Of a stretch of DNA of 64,000 bases, positions 11,400 through 22,378 are shown piece after piece. The DNA is from Laburnicola sp. R22_1 (Eukaryota > Ascomycota > Dothideomycetes > Pleosporales > Didymosphaeriaceae): assembly GCA_014281115.1 (NCBI GenBank), contig JACONQ010000007.1:3100001-3164000 (forward strand), in the 5' to 3' direction. The notes under the pieces were generated by a model that saw only the letters and a list, made by a program, of their open reading frames with translations, was not told the origin of the DNA and ran no database searches. Positions within the stretch are counted from its first letter, which is position 1; the number at the start of each line of letters is the position of its first letter. A program made the translations under genes and the position numbers.

Positions 11400-13231
11400 C
11401 TTCGGCGTTGGCGGAGTCCTCTGCCGAGCCCCGGGATAGGATTGGTGAATCCTGAACCACGCCATCAGCATAGCCTTACTTGTTGTTACAGACCTCTGGG
11501 AGAACTGGAACCGCTGGGAAGATTGGTATCCATGGAAGCATTGGAACCACTAGCGGAATCGTAATCTCCAGGTTCAGCGATGGACTGATGATACTAAAGC
11601 CTCTCCAGATTTTTCTTCATGGCAGAGCCACGTGTCCTGCAGAGGCGTGAAGCTTCACGGATTTCTGGACTGAAGGCGATTCTGGAGGTCTAGCTGGAGG
11701 CTCGGCTGGGGGCCCCGTTGGCTACAGGGGAAAGAGAGATTGGACAGCACCTGGGATTATGTTAGCTGAACTGAAGTGTTAGCGTTGGCGAGGTTTTCGA
11801 ACTAGATTTAACATACCAAGGTTTAGACATAGCTGCGAGTCCAATATTAGACGGCAAAATAATGGAAAAAGCTTGTGCAGAGATGATATTACATAGTAGA
11901 ACTAATAGTTTGTAATGGTCGGGTGTGTTGTGGAGGAAGGACAAACAACCGAGGGGGTACTCGTGGCACTTTTGGCTACGCCATCAAACACTTTTCAGCA
12001 GATCGGCACATTACTCAGAGAGATTTTCAGGAAACTGGCGGTGCAAATAGTTTCGAATATCTTCCTACTAGGCCCGGGTATAACTTTGGAATGTATATAC
12101 AGTTAAACACGCTGTAAATTTCCTGTTGGGCTAGAAACGCGTGTGGGTGGGACTAGAAACAAAGTGAATGCGGGTGCTATACTTTGTCATCTTTGCGCGC
12201 TCACTGTTTCCAGGGCTGGTAGTGGGCTTCATACGACAGTGTGCAACAGTTGCTAAATATCTGCTTTCCGTGAAACTTATCTTTTGTCTAGAAAGGCAGA
12301 TCAATTGCGGACTTTCACGAGTTTTCTACTATGCTTCTAATGAAACATGAGTAAGACTACCTGTATGTGGTGTGGTGCTCAGGGGACAAAATGCCATAAA
12401 AATATCCGCGAGAAGTCAAATGGAATTGGCGTCTCCGTACAAAAATACTATATATTCGGTCCAGCACACACCCTTCTTCTCTTCCTCACACTACTCTTGA
12501 ACTCACTAAAAATTTAACAACTGTGCGCTGATGGAGTCCGCGCTGTGCCTGGGGGTTCTAAAAAGGCAAAGAAAGTGCTCATGCTCTAAAATTTGTTGGA
12601 TTGCCAAGGCATGTGGCCTCCGCCACCAAGCTTCTACAAATATTCTGCGCCTTGTTTCAAAAACCTCACTTTCGACACCATGTGGTTGGGAAGAGGTTTT
12701 GCTCGAGCTTAATCTGCTTTCTTTTTATGCACATCGTCCTTAGGTCTCTATAAAAAGGCTTGGGAAATGCAGATGGAGTCTTTTTCTTGGTATAAAACTT
12801 TGAAGGCTGCGACAATGTGGGTGGGAAGGCGGCTTCTAAGTACCCGGTCTTGTGTCTCTGCCCTCCACTAATACAGGAGTACTCGAATAGCGCAAATACG
12901 TCGCTAAGATAACTCAAAGCTTCAAAACGACTGTTGCATATGGTTGGACGGGGGTCTTATCCGTTCATGACCATCTCGTTATGTGATTTTTCCCTGGATC
13001 TCAAAAGAAGTGCAGAGGCAGATATGCGGACTGAGTCGGCTCTCCAAAAATACCATACCTAAGGTATTACATGGAAATGTGGCTAAATAAAGGATTCTTC
13101 CTTTTTCTACCCTATGTACTACAAATAAGGGCCAGCTTAAAACTTAGTCTTAGCAGAACAATGTGGCGTCTTTTGTTTGTCCCAAATGTCCAAAGTCACT
13201 AGGAATATGCTTGGACCATCTGATGTAGGCT
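11400..13231. other. Intergenic stretch without a convincing gene
   Basis: Composition is normal and there is no long open frame. A TATA-like ACTATATATTC at about 12451, a CT-rich tract and CACACC precede a small ORF at 12531. An open minus-strand stretch at 11762-11944 lacks an ATG. Two loosely similar blocks containing ATGTGG-TGGGAAG occur at about 12680 and 12815. Nothing here supports a named gene. Confidence 0.4.
12531..12743 (+). CDS. Small orphan ORF, 70 residues
   Basis: ATG at 12531 follows a plausible fungal promoter layout: ACTATATATTC at about 12451, a CT-rich tract, then an A-rich leader. The product is rich in cysteine near its start (CLGVLKRQRKCSCSKICWIA) with no clear signal peptide. 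No domain is recognised. It could equally be chance; the only support is the upstream layout. Confidence 0.15.
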   Translation: MESALCLGVLKRQRKCSCSKICWIAKACGLRHQASTNILRLVSKTSLSTPCGWEEVLLELNLLSFYAHRP

Positions 13232-13239
13232 ATCGTCAG

Positions 13240-16200
13240 CACAATTGTCAACAATCAAATATACTTCCAAATCTCGAGCTTCGAACGGCCGAGTTGCTAA
13301 ATCAAGTAAATCAAGTCTTTGCCGTATAAATTGAGGCGGAAATCAAGTCCAAAATAAAGATTTGACTTGGAGATTTAATAGATTTAATAGTGTTGTTTAG
13401 CTATAGAAGCGAGCGGGTGTTGCTGCAAAAGTTGGCTTATTTGGAGTTGTTAATTGGCCACAACTTACTGCCGGCATCACGCCCAGGCCCCCTAGCCATC
13501 TTATCGCGCACTTAACGCGCTGTTTTGTTACTATCGCCTATCCATTGGCGTACTTTTATTAGTGTTTTAGCTATTGCAGTTAACTTATTGCGTACTTTTC
13601 GCTGCCTTTGCTTACCTTGTGGGCTTGCTAATAGCCCAAGATGCCCCCTAAACGCGCCATCGATGGTAACGCACGCGCCAGAGTACGCGCCAACAGCGCC
13701 GTAGAGGTGACCGATGAAGGTGGAGGTCGCGGCAAGCGTCAGAAAGTACGCACCCAGCGGGCTATTAAAGGCGACTCGCTGCCAGCCGGCACTGCCAGTC
13801 AGCCTATAGAGCTGCCCGAAACGCAGCTAACTGCGCCGCCGTCGCCTTAATCGTCGCCATCACGGGGAGCCAGCCAGCCAGCTATGCCCACCAAAGACCC
13901 GCTTATCGGCCAGGTTATAGATGCCTCACAGCGGCTGTGGGAGCTGCAGTTGCTAGAGTCGCAGGCGTTGTTAACGCCATCGTCGGCGTCGAAGGCAGCC
14001 ACGGAGGCTTCAACTGTGGAGGATGATAATGTCGTTGGCGGCGGCTTTAACAAGCGCTTTGCGGACAATTACAATGGCATTAATTAGGAGAAGCTGGCTT
14101 GGTACCAGGTGCCGCAGCGTACTCTTATTGGCAAGAAGAGCTAGGTCTTTCAGTACAGCTATCGCGTCGCGTTAAAGCAAAGTTCTGCACAAATTGCGGC
14201 TAATAAGCCTAAGCGTACCTTCTTTGTGTGCCGCTTCTGCCACCACAACGCGCCAACAAGCAGCATAATTGAGGTGACAGATGCCACAAGCTCCGTGGCG
14301 AAGCACCTAGGTCGTCAAAGGCGCGGCCATCGCCTAACTGCGCGCAGGAAGCAGCTGCCACAGCTGCCAGGTGGTCAGTCAACTATCTTTGACGCGATAA
14401 AGAAGGGCGTACCTGTCACGCAAGCTATGGTTAATAAGCTAAGTAACTTTGATGTTTAAGGCTTCTGGCTCGCCGCTGTGCAATGGCTTGTTGAGAATAA
14501 CTATCCGCTGCGCGAATTCGAGACTAAGAGCTTCCAGCGCATGCTACAGTTCGCTAATCCTGCGGCAGTTTAAGCGCTGTAGACAAGCCACAACAGCGTG
14601 TTAAGGTTCGTACTGCGGCTCTACAACTACCTTGTTCCTATTGTTAAAGCAGAATTAGCGACTGCGAGCAGTAAGGTGCACGTTAGCTTTGACGGCTGGA
14701 CTGCAAAAGGTGGCAAGCGCGGCTTCTTTAGTGTCGTTGCTCACTACGTTGACACCGCGGGCAGGATTCGAGACTTACCTATCGCGCTGCCGCAGCTCGC
14801 TGGCGTCCACAGCAGCGAGAGGATAGGCGAATGTGTCGACAAAGCGCTGCAGGCGTTCGATATAACGGCGGAGAAGCTAGGTTACTTTGTGTTAGATAAC
14901 GCTGCAAGTAACAATGTGGCAGTGGAGTACTTAAGTAAACAGTATGGATTTACTGCCGCTCAACGCCGCCTTCGTTGCAGTTGCCACACTATCAACCTCG
15001 TCGGCCAAACTGTCATGTTTGGCAAGGATAAAGACGCCTACGATAAGGACCCAAAGCACGAGAAGGATGAGGAGAAGTTTATGAATAAGTGGCGGCGGCT
15101 AGGGCCTTTGGGAGTGTTTCTAGACATCATCAACTTTATCAGTACGCCAAAACAGTACTCTAGTTTCTCTACTTTCCAGCACCTCGCGTTAGCTAAAGAC
15201 CCCACAAACAAGGCCTTATTATTGGCTGTCGTCAAGGCGTGCGTTACACGCTAGAACAGCTATTGTGCTGCCTTTAAGCGTGGGCTTATCCTCCAACGTC
15301 CCATCACCGACTACGCCAAACACCACATCTCACGGATCAAAGCGCTTAATTAAAAAACTAACAAGCCGCTAGCTGCTCTGGCGTGGATGCGATCAACCGG
15401 TCTACAAGCAGCAGACTGGGCAGTTATCACTGAGTATGTGGATGTGTTAAAGCCGCTCAAAGCAGCCACAGAGCGGCTGGAAGGTCGCGGCAAGAGCAAG
15501 CAGCCAGGCGATCGCAAGCTTAATAGGCGCTTTGGCGCCATTTATGAGGTTATCCCTACCTTTGAGCAGCTTATAAGCGCTTATGAAGAGCGCTTAATTA
15601 CCTATCGCGATGTTGACTTTGAGCAAGAAGACGCTCCGGAAGACTATTTGGCCATCAACCTGCGCGGCGCTGTCGCCAAACTAAAGCTCTATTACAGCAA
15701 ACTGAGCGATAGTACTGCCTATTACGCTGCGATTGTACTCCACCCGCACTATCGTAACTACTGTAAAGTCGCTTGGGCGGGTGACCCAGCTCAATTGGCG
15801 GCTGCCGACGCTGCCTTTCAGCAACTTTGGCGCCTCTATAGCGGTACTGTTGCTCCCCAGCCGCCTCCACGCCCGCTGGTTAAGCGGTCCAACACCATTG
15901 ACGACGCCGTTGACGCGATTATCGAGGCGGAGAGCGACTCTGATGAAGAAACTAGCGATGAGTACGAGCGCTGGCGGGCTTGTGAGCCGCGTTGGAGCCG
16001 CGCCGACTTCGATCAAGAAGGTAACCCAGTCCGCTATTGGCTTGGGTTACGCAACAAGTACCCAGTGTTGGCGCAGTTTGCGCTTAATATAATAAGTATT
16101 CCAGCCTCCAGCGCGGAGTGTGAGCGCTTGTTCAGCGAACTTAGCGACTTATTAGAGCCGAAGCGGCGCAAAATGAGCTCACAGTTACTAGCTGCTCTGC

Positions 16201-16492
16201 AGTGTGTGCGGAGCTGGCTAAAGGCTGGTTTTATGAGCAGCGACAATGAGGTTGATGAGAGCAATCTCACTAACGCAGCAATTGAGACTCTGTATAGTGT
16301 ATCTAAATGGGACGATTAGCTGTCAAACTGCAGTACAACACTATAATTTTAGATTAATATTTGCAAATCCGACTTCCAAATCAAGTACAAACTGCTGCCA
16401 AGACCTCCCAATCAAGTCCTCTAGCGCTGTTGAGGCACATCAAATCAAGTCAACAGGTGGATTTGGACTGGATTTGTTTGTTGACAATTGTG
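13240..16492 (+). mobile_element. hAT DNA transposon, complete, 3253 bp
   Basis: The terminal inverted repeats read CACAATTGTCAACAATCAAAT on the left and, inverted, CACAATTGTCAACAAACAAAT on the right. A perfect 8-bp duplication ATCGTCAG flanks them (13232-13239 and 16493-16500), the hAT signature length. Subterminal copies of AATCAAGT cluster at both ends (about 13300-13350 and 16375-16450), as expected of transposase-binding sites. The interior is one transposase frame. Its GC content is much higher than in the deserts, so it arrived late or met little RIP. Confidence 0.95.
13641..16319 (+). pseudogene. hAT transposase, one frame with eight nonsense codons
   Basis: A single reading frame of 892 codons from ATG 13641 to TAG 16317-16319. 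In order it has a basic N-terminus (MPPKRAIDGNARARVRANS), a BED-type zinc finger near 14220-14320 (FFVCRFCHHNAPT, then VAKHLGRQRRGH), an RNase H-like catalytic region (KVHVSFDGWTAKGGKRGFF, then LGYFVLDNAASNN), and the C-terminal dimerisation region (IPASSAECERLFSELSD). It is interrupted at 13848, 14085, 14142, 14457, 14571, 14580, 15252 and 15351. Every stop is TAA or TAG, each explained by one CAA or CAG to TAA or TAG change. I saw no frameshift and no TGA. The enzyme would cut and paste the element; this copy is inactive. Confidence 0.93.
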
Positions 16493-17080
16493 ATCGTCAG
16501 CGCTAAGCGGAAACGTTTATCGCAGGCGCTTAAAGCCGGCGCTTGAATTCGCCCGTTCGCCCAACACAATAGCCCTTCATCGCTTTTGCAGGGGGGGTGC
16601 GGCATAATGTCCTGCCGATGGCGGCGTAGTCGACCACTATGATCAAAGTCCCCATGTATTTTCTTACTGTTTGGTGGTCTTGTTCTACTCCACACTACTA
16701 TTGCAACAATGGGGGGACAACTTGGCTTTATGTAGCGGCAGCTCACCATTGAGCCGAACCCCATTCCATAATCAAAAGGTTTGGACAACAAAGTCGGAGC
16801 TTCTCAAAGTTGTTACAAATGACAGTTGTTCCATCGACGTGTGGAAGGTGGATCAGGTAGATATGAAATAGCATTGTAGCGCTTGCTCAACGGGTGGAGA
16901 CGCTCGCGCGGCTGGTCATTGTTATCCTCAATGCTGGAGTCAAGGTATCGTGTTTTACCCCAACTTTCATGGACTTTGTCGAGGGATATCCAAGCTAACA
17001 ACAGTACAAACGCAGATGCTCTGTTACACCACGTCACCCGCCGGTCACGAAATGAACGTCCAAGTCAACCACCTTGGAAC

Positions 17081-17568
17081 CAGTGTGTCCAACAGTCAGT
17101 TACTGAACGTTTTTTGGCCTTTTTTAAGTGAACACTGCCGTCACGTAGCTACTAACTATACTGTCAACTAAGAGTGTTACACTAGTTACTACTACCTAAT
17201 AGTAACTACTATTACATGCCTACTAACTATACTATTAGGAGTAGTAACTATAGTAAGTATATAGTACCTTCCTATAATAGCTAGCGTTTATATGTTAATT
17301 CATGTGTTAATTTATATATTAACTTATATATTAACTCTCTATAGGCACCTAGGCACCTCCTAGGCTCACTTACACGTTAATTTACACGTTAATTTACACG
17401 TTAATTTACACGTATTACCTAATTAGGTAAGTTTAATAGTCTTACTACAGTTACTAGCATATTACTATATAGTTAGTTACTACCCTAACATGCCTAACTA
17501 CTGTACTGTCCACTAATAGTAAGTGAACAGTCAGTGACTGGAAGTAAGACTGACTATTGGACACACTG
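17081..17568. mobile_element. hAT-type MITE, 488 bp, inside the dehydrogenase gene
   Basis: The 20-bp terminal inverted repeats CAGTGTGTCCAACAGTCAGT (left) and CAGTGTGTCCAATAGTCAGT (right, inverted) differ by one transition. A perfect 8-bp duplication CTTGGAAC lies at 17073-17080 and 17569-17576. The CAGTG start and 8-bp duplication mark it as hAT-derived, but its ends do not match the large hAT at 13240, so another source transposase is needed. There is no coding sequence. Removing it with one duplication copy rejoins the dehydrogenase frame at NHLGTS-LLSL. Confidence 0.93.
17285..17412. repeat. Short tandem repeats within the MITE
   Basis: Two runs: a degenerate run of TGTTAATTTATA-like units at about 17291-17335, and four near-perfect units of TTACACGTTAATT at about 17369-17411. 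They lie in the middle of the MITE and may vary between copies. Confidence 0.7.
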
Positions 17569-18414
17569 CTTGGAACATCTTTACTATCGCTGCTCTTGCT
17601 TCCAAAGCTACAAACATCAGCGCGAAATACCAAAGCACCCTCAAGGCTCACGATAGTTGGGTCCGAGGGAAAATTTTGTGCTCGTTCAAGGAACACCGCG
17701 CACCCGGCATTCTTTCGACGCTGGACGAGCAATCATCCTTTCCCTCGGGCATGGAGCGATACTATACTACGAAGCTCATGAACCAGCTCTGGATGACAGA
17801 GCTAGCTTCTCGGGTTGATAGCCACGAGGTCATCATCAACTCAGTAAATCCGGGACTATGTGCTAGCTTTCTACACCGAAACGATGCATCAGGAGCAATG
17901 AAAATGTTTTTGAGGATCTTCGCGTGGACAAGCACTTAAGGTGGACACTGTCTAGCGAATGCGGCTACTCAAGGAGACGCAGCGGTCCACGGAGCATATA
18001 TCAGTGAGCAGAGAAAGACGGCGTAAGAAGGTTGACTGGTGTATTGCAATGGAACTGACAGTCTTTTAGCCCATGCCGTTTCTCTACCTAGCCGGCGGGC
18101 CAGCAGGCACAGAAAACGCTTTGGACGGAAACAATCGACCTAATCAAGCGAGAATGTCCAGAAGCACACATATCCCAACTGGTGTCACCTTCACTAGACT
18201 AGGTATGTAAAGAGACCTTGGCTGTCATAGAATGGCTGCTGGAAGGCTGATAGTTAAGAGCTCCTTTCAATATTTTTGTGTTCAGAAAACAGCTACAAGC
18301 ACAATTATCAGTATGCAGTCATATATCTTCCATTTCAAAGTCATTCCTGTTTTTCGTCGTCAACTCCAGAACAAAGCCTCACCGAGCCTCCACACTGCAC
18401 ACCCCCTCCATTCA

Positions 18415-18941
18415 TCATCCCAAATTCTTCTTCTCCTCCGTTTCCTCCTCCTCCTCATCCGCCCACGCCCCAAGATCCACCCCATTCGCCCCCATCTTCT
18501 TCACCTGCACGCCCGCAATCCTCACCCCAGCAAGAAACCGCACCTCCTCCTTCCTCGCCCCCTCCGTCCTGCAAACCCCCCTCACCGTTTTCTTTTGCAT
18601 AGCATCAGCATCCTCACCAGCAGCATAGCATACCATATCCATCATTGGCATCAAAAAAGAAAACAAAAACAGAGAAAGAGAGATGCAATCCTTACCATCG
18701 CGCTCCCGAGTACCCCACCGTTACTCACTCCCGGGGCCTGAACCCTCCCCATCTCCCCCGACATCTCCTTGACCTTCTCCATCTCCCGCAGGAGTCTGTC
18801 TGTCTCCGAAAAGACGCGCGACAAGGCGAATTTGTCTCGCGCGGTGGCGGCGGCGAGACGCCATTCCTCGACGGTGGCGCTGTCGGGGTGGGCGGCGGTG
18901 TGTTCGGCCGTGGGGCTTTGGTGGGAATTGTTTGACGCCAT
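18415..18941 (-). CDS. Two-exon hypothetical protein, 147 residues
   Basis: Exon 1 is complement 18696-18941 and starts MASNNSHQSPTAEH. Exon 2 is complement 18415-18612 and ends GAWADEEEEETEEKKNLG. The intron 18613-18695 (83 nt) begins GTAAGG, and its only AG, at CTGGTGAG, keeps phase 0, so the splice is forced. Residues 25-65 (WRLAAATARDKFALSRVFSETDRLLREMEKVKEM) are charged and probably coiled-coil. The C-terminus is strongly acidic, then basic. There is no signal peptide or membrane span, and I do not recognise the family. The coding strand is C-rich in exon 1 and G-rich in exon 2, as in the two larger genes to the right, which supports a real gene. The function is unknown. Confidence 0.55.
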
Positions 18942-20215
18942 TGTGGCAGATGTAGGTGATGGTTTGGGAAGAGAGTTTGCGAGGGGAGGGAGGAGCAGGT
19001 AGGTGTAGGTGTAGGGCCCACTTTTCCTCTCTTCATTTTGTATTCACCACCGCCTTTCATCGTTGTTCACCACGGATTATTTCGGCTGAGGCGGCACACG
19101 GGCCTTCGAGATATAGTATGGAGATGATAGACTGGAGGCCGGTTGGGGACTGTGTTACCCCAGGGTAGAGTATGCGGACTTCGAGTTATTGACTGGGCGT
19201 GGAGAGCTGGCACCGAATCTTTGCGATGATTCTCATATGAAAGCACCACTAAAGACAGTTGAGTTCATTTAGGACCCCTTGTCCGAAAGAGATAATGAAG
19301 GGGAGGTTGTTTGATATGTGCTGAAGGTGGCCGAAGGCGCGGATGGAAGCCAGTTGGATAGCACTTCTATCTGTTATCCGGTCTTCTAAGCCGACAGCGC
19401 TTTTGGATATCGAATATCCCCTACCAGGAACGTCTCACATAATGCGATACAATCAGAACTTACGCCTTAATCGTCACTAAAAAGCGTATCGCAACCTCTC
19501 CCCATCCGCGCATCTTCACTCTACTTAAGCCAACGGACGGCCCCCCTTGAAACCGTACGCCCACGCACGATCGATTACGACAAAGATGCCATGCATATCG
19601 GTATTAAGGTGTCGAAAAGCATTTATTCAGATGGCTGTATCCCATTCATTCTATCCAGTCCTTCTGATTTTCGTTGCAGATAATATATATCGTAATATGT
19701 ATCCATTTGGAGAGCGCAGTCAATCCCGGTGCAAAGGACACCCACACCCACACTCATACTCAGGGACCACGTCGTCCGCTTACCGCCGAACCAAACGTTG
19801 AAGCGCGCATCGGCCGGCTCCGTCGCCGTCTTCTTCAATAAATAAAGTGTATTGGGAGAGTTGGGATGGTGGGGTAGAGGATGCTCCGTGGGCGAGGTCG
19901 CGTATCTGTGGGAGGAACGGCTTGAGGCTGGTAAGGCTAGCTAGCGACAGTGACGGTATTCGGCTTGTACCCGACAGATCTCTGAAAACGAATTTCCGTT
20001 ATCTGGATCTTGCCCAAGTTGGACTGCTTCGAAATCGATCCTTCTCCAGGTGAGGATGTTGCGATCATCAATTTAACCGTTGAGCCGCAACCGACACGCA
20101 GGGTTCCGAGTTCCTGGGGTAAGTCACAGCCCCGTCCGTCCCTTCAATCCGGGCACAACCTCCCCAGAACGTGGTACCATATCTGCTGATCTGATGGGGT
20201 ACTTTGTAACATGAT
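18942..20215. other. Intergenic region
   Basis: Composition is normal. It probably holds the promoter of the 18415-18941 gene next to 18941. No frame longer than about 85 codons has a start context, domain or splice structure I can defend. The plus-strand frame at 19847-20053 and others here look like chance. Confidence 0.4.
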
Positions 20216-20340
20216 TCGATACCTGCATGTGAGGTACTTGGCCCCTTGCGGTCGTCGATTTTAATGCGTAAAAGGCTGTGTGTAGTATAGCCCACCTAGC
20301 TTAATAATAAACTATATAAATTATATAGTAGCTTATATTA

Positions 20341-20700
20341 TAACTGTATTTTTTTAATTATATACCTACTTTTTATACTCTTTTTATTTACTAAGTAAAA
20401 GGTTTACTTTTTCTATTATATTATTTACTAAGCTTTTTTAATTACTAAGTAGGGGCTCTACTTTTATTATTATATTATTTAAGATAAAAGTCTTTATTAT
20501 TTTACTCCTAAGTAGTTAATTAACAACATATAAAGATTAAAATATATAGTATTAAATTAACTATTTAGAAGTAGAATAATAAAGGCTTTTATTTTAAATA
20601 ATATAAAAAATAAGTAGACTATTCTACTTAGTAGATAAAAAGTAAATAAAATAATAATTATAAAAAATTAAAATTAAAATTAAAATATTATTAAATAGTT
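20341..20700. repeat. Two opposed, RIP-degraded F3 copies
   Basis: From about 20341 to 20525 the plus strand reads like the F3 end (AATTACTAAGTAGGGG, AAGTCTTTATTATTTTACTCC). From about 20550 to 20650 the same sequence returns inverted (GTAGAATAATAAAGGCTTTT). The two fixed ends face each other around 20535. Most CpA sites have become TpA. Boundaries are approximate. Confidence 0.5.
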
Positions 20701-20739
20701 ACTATATAAATATTATTATTAAGCATAAATTATTATTAA

Positions 20740-20845
20740 TACACGTATAGACGTGTGACTGCCCGCCCAGTAGTAATGGCGTTGTTATAGCAGGGATGGC
20801 CATGCTAGATTATAACCTTAAGGTCTTGCGATGTTTCTCTTCCTA
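20740..20845 (+). repeat. F1 repeat, short undegraded copy (106 bp)
   Basis: Flanked by a perfect 13-bp duplication AAATTATTATTAA (20727-20739 and 20846-20858). It ends in the F1 terminus TGTTTCTCTTCCT. It is 5'-shortened and lacks about 270 bp inside. The join falls where GGTCTTGCGA and GGTCTGCGA of full copies are near-identical. Its GC content is high (ACTGCCCGCCCAGTAGTAAT), unlike all long copies, so it has escaped RIP. Confidence 0.75.
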
Positions 20846-21208
20846 AAATTATTATTAAACTAGGTAGATTATGTGTAGCACAGCCTTTGCACGCAGTAAA
20901 ATTAATAATCGCAAGGGGCTGAGTACAACTCCGTTCCGCAAAGTAGACGGCGGTGCCAGGATCAATCAAACCCGAGCGCCTGTTCCCCGCAGTCCAAGAT
21001 GCCTAAATAGGGGAACCCCACCAATCTGGCCAATTAGGACGCAGCGTGCTCCACAGTGAGAAGGCGTAGCGCACTTAATCGCGCCTTGTATTTGTACACT
21101 GCGTACAGGATGAACTTTATATTCGCTTGTACATTTGTAAACTCGAGGAACCCTTCCTTTTCTCGTCGCATTTTCTTTCCATCCAGTGTCTTCCATTCAA
21201 CGGCCACC

Positions 21209-22378
21209 ATGACATTCACCTCTTCAGACGTCGTTTTCGTCACCGGCGCCAACGGCCACATCGCCCAACGCGTCGTCGACCAGCTCCTCGCTCTCCCAAA
21301 TGGTCCCAAAGTCCGCGCATCCGTTCGCTCCAACGCCGCTGCCACCATCATCCGCGACCACTACCCGCAGCACACATCCAGCGGCCGTCTAGAAGTCACT
21401 CTAGTCTCGGACCTCCAAGACGCCAATTCCTTCACCGATGCCATGAAGGGCGTTACGCACGTCGCGCACATCGCATCACCCTTCGTCCTCCAAGTCGAAG
21501 ACATCGAAAGAGATCTCTTGAACCCTGCCATCGAAGGCACAAAGGGCGTACTAACTGCCGCCCTGAACGAACCGTCTATCAAGAGCATCGTCGTAACGGG
21601 GTCCTTTGCTAACATCGCCGATGCAAAAGGCGGATACAGACCTGGCTACACGTACACGAATAAAGACGTCAACCCCATTACCTGGGAAGAAGCCAGGGAC
21701 CCTAACCTGGACATGACGCAATTCCCTGAACTGCACCGCCACTTTGCGCGGTACATGGCGTCGAAGCGCTGGGCTGAAGTCGCCATGTGGGAGCTGTATG
21801 ACAGAGAAAAGCCGAAGTGGAACTTGAACGAAGTGTGTACCGCGTGGGTGGGCGGACCGTACGTCCTGCCCCTCCCGGATGTGAAGAAAGCGAGCACCAG
21901 CACGGGGCTTTTGTATGGCATTGCGACGGGGGCGGATATCCCGCGTCAGGAGTGGCCGACTTGGATTGATGTCCGGGATGTGGCGAAGGCGCATGTTAAT
22001 GCGCTGCAGAAGGGGGATTTGAATAAGGCGAGGATTCTTATTGGGGGGCAGAGGGTTTCGTATGATCGGGTGGGGTGTCCCCTGTTTTTGTGCGCTGGTG
22101 GAGGGATGGCTTGCTGACGTTGGCAGATTGCGGATATTGCGGAGGGGATTCCCGGTGCTACGCCGACGAAGAAGAGGAACAATTTTGATATGGTGAGTTG
22201 TATGATCTGTAGATGAGGGTTTGAACTAATGCATTGGTTATAGGAGAAGCTTTTCTATATTGATAATTCTGCGGCTGGGCTGGTGGATATGAAGGAGGAG
22301 GAGTTTGTGCCGGTTGAGAAGATGGTGGTTGAGACTGTGGAGTACTTTTTGGAGCTGGAAGGCAAGAGGAAAGGTTAG
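21209..22378 (+). CDS. NAD-dependent epimerase / dihydroflavonol-reductase-like enzyme, 353 residues
   Basis: Three exons: 21209-22069, 22127-22192 and 22244-22378. The introns (57 and 51 nt) are GTGGGG..CTGACG..GGCAG and GTGAGT..CTAAT..TATAG. The start GCCACCATGA matches the fungal context. The open frame continues upstream, but this is the ATG just before the family's usual beginning. VVFVTGANGHIA at residues 8-19 is the NAD(P)-binding glycine motif (G13, G16). YMASK at 182-186 is the catalytic YxxxK. TGSFAN precedes it as the serine/threonine site. The late motif IDVRDVAKAHV is typical of extended short-chain dehydrogenases related to dihydroflavonol 4-reductase and cinnamoyl-CoA reductase. 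Length fits the family (about 340-350). It probably reduces a ketone or aldehyde with NADPH in the cytosol; the substrate cannot be read. It appears intact. Confidence 0.92.

Larger units (their letters stand above)
16730..18202 (+). pseudogene. Short-chain dehydrogenase/reductase, MITE-disrupted
   Basis: Fragments in three frames spell a fungal short-chain dehydrogenase. LARLVIVILNAGV (about 16900) is the NAG motif strand, VQVNHLGTS (17059-17080) the following helix, and LLSLLLLPKL resumes at 17577. SRLTIVGSEG comes next, then RYYTTKLMNQLW with the catalytic YxxxK, then IINSVNPGL. A 47-nt intron (18023-18069: GTAAG, CTGAC, TTTTAG) precedes the last exon ending at 18202 (LWTETIDLIKRECPEAHISQ). 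Damage includes the MITE at 17081-17568, a 1-2 nt shift near 17675, a TAA at 17937, a TAG in the last exon and a shift near 16870. The Rossmann glycine motif was not found, so the N-terminus is decayed or lost. It belongs to the WW-oxidoreductase/retinol-dehydrogenase-like group by motif order; the substrate is unknown. Confidence 0.8.
20216..20943. repeat. Diverged inverted-repeat pair enclosing AT-rich inserts
   Basis: The left arm, about 20216-20311, and the right arm, about 20850-20943, are inverted copies. Left reads GGCCCCTTGCGGTCGTCGAT, then AAGGCTGTGTGTAGTATA, then ACCTAGCTTAATAATAA. The right arm inverted reads AGCCCCTTGCGATTATTAAT, then AAAGGCTGTGCTACACATA, then ACCTAGTTTAATAATAA. 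The space between holds F3-like and F1 copies. This may be an old element with roughly 90-bp terminal inverted repeats. I see no clear flanking duplication. Confidence 0.5.

Noticed and set aside
11762..11944. Possible secreted small protein on the minus strand
   Set aside because: The frame has no ATG at its beginning and the apparent signal-like stretch is internal to a longer open region without splice support.
18276..18628. Overlapping proline/serine-rich plus-strand ORFs
   Set aside because: They mirror the second exon of the minus-strand gene at 18415-18941 and its flank; low-complexity CT-rich DNA keeps several frames open.
21127..21994. Alternative frames over the epimerase
   Set aside because: Arginine/histidine-rich shadows of the true frame, which has the Rossmann and YxxxK motifs and clean introns.
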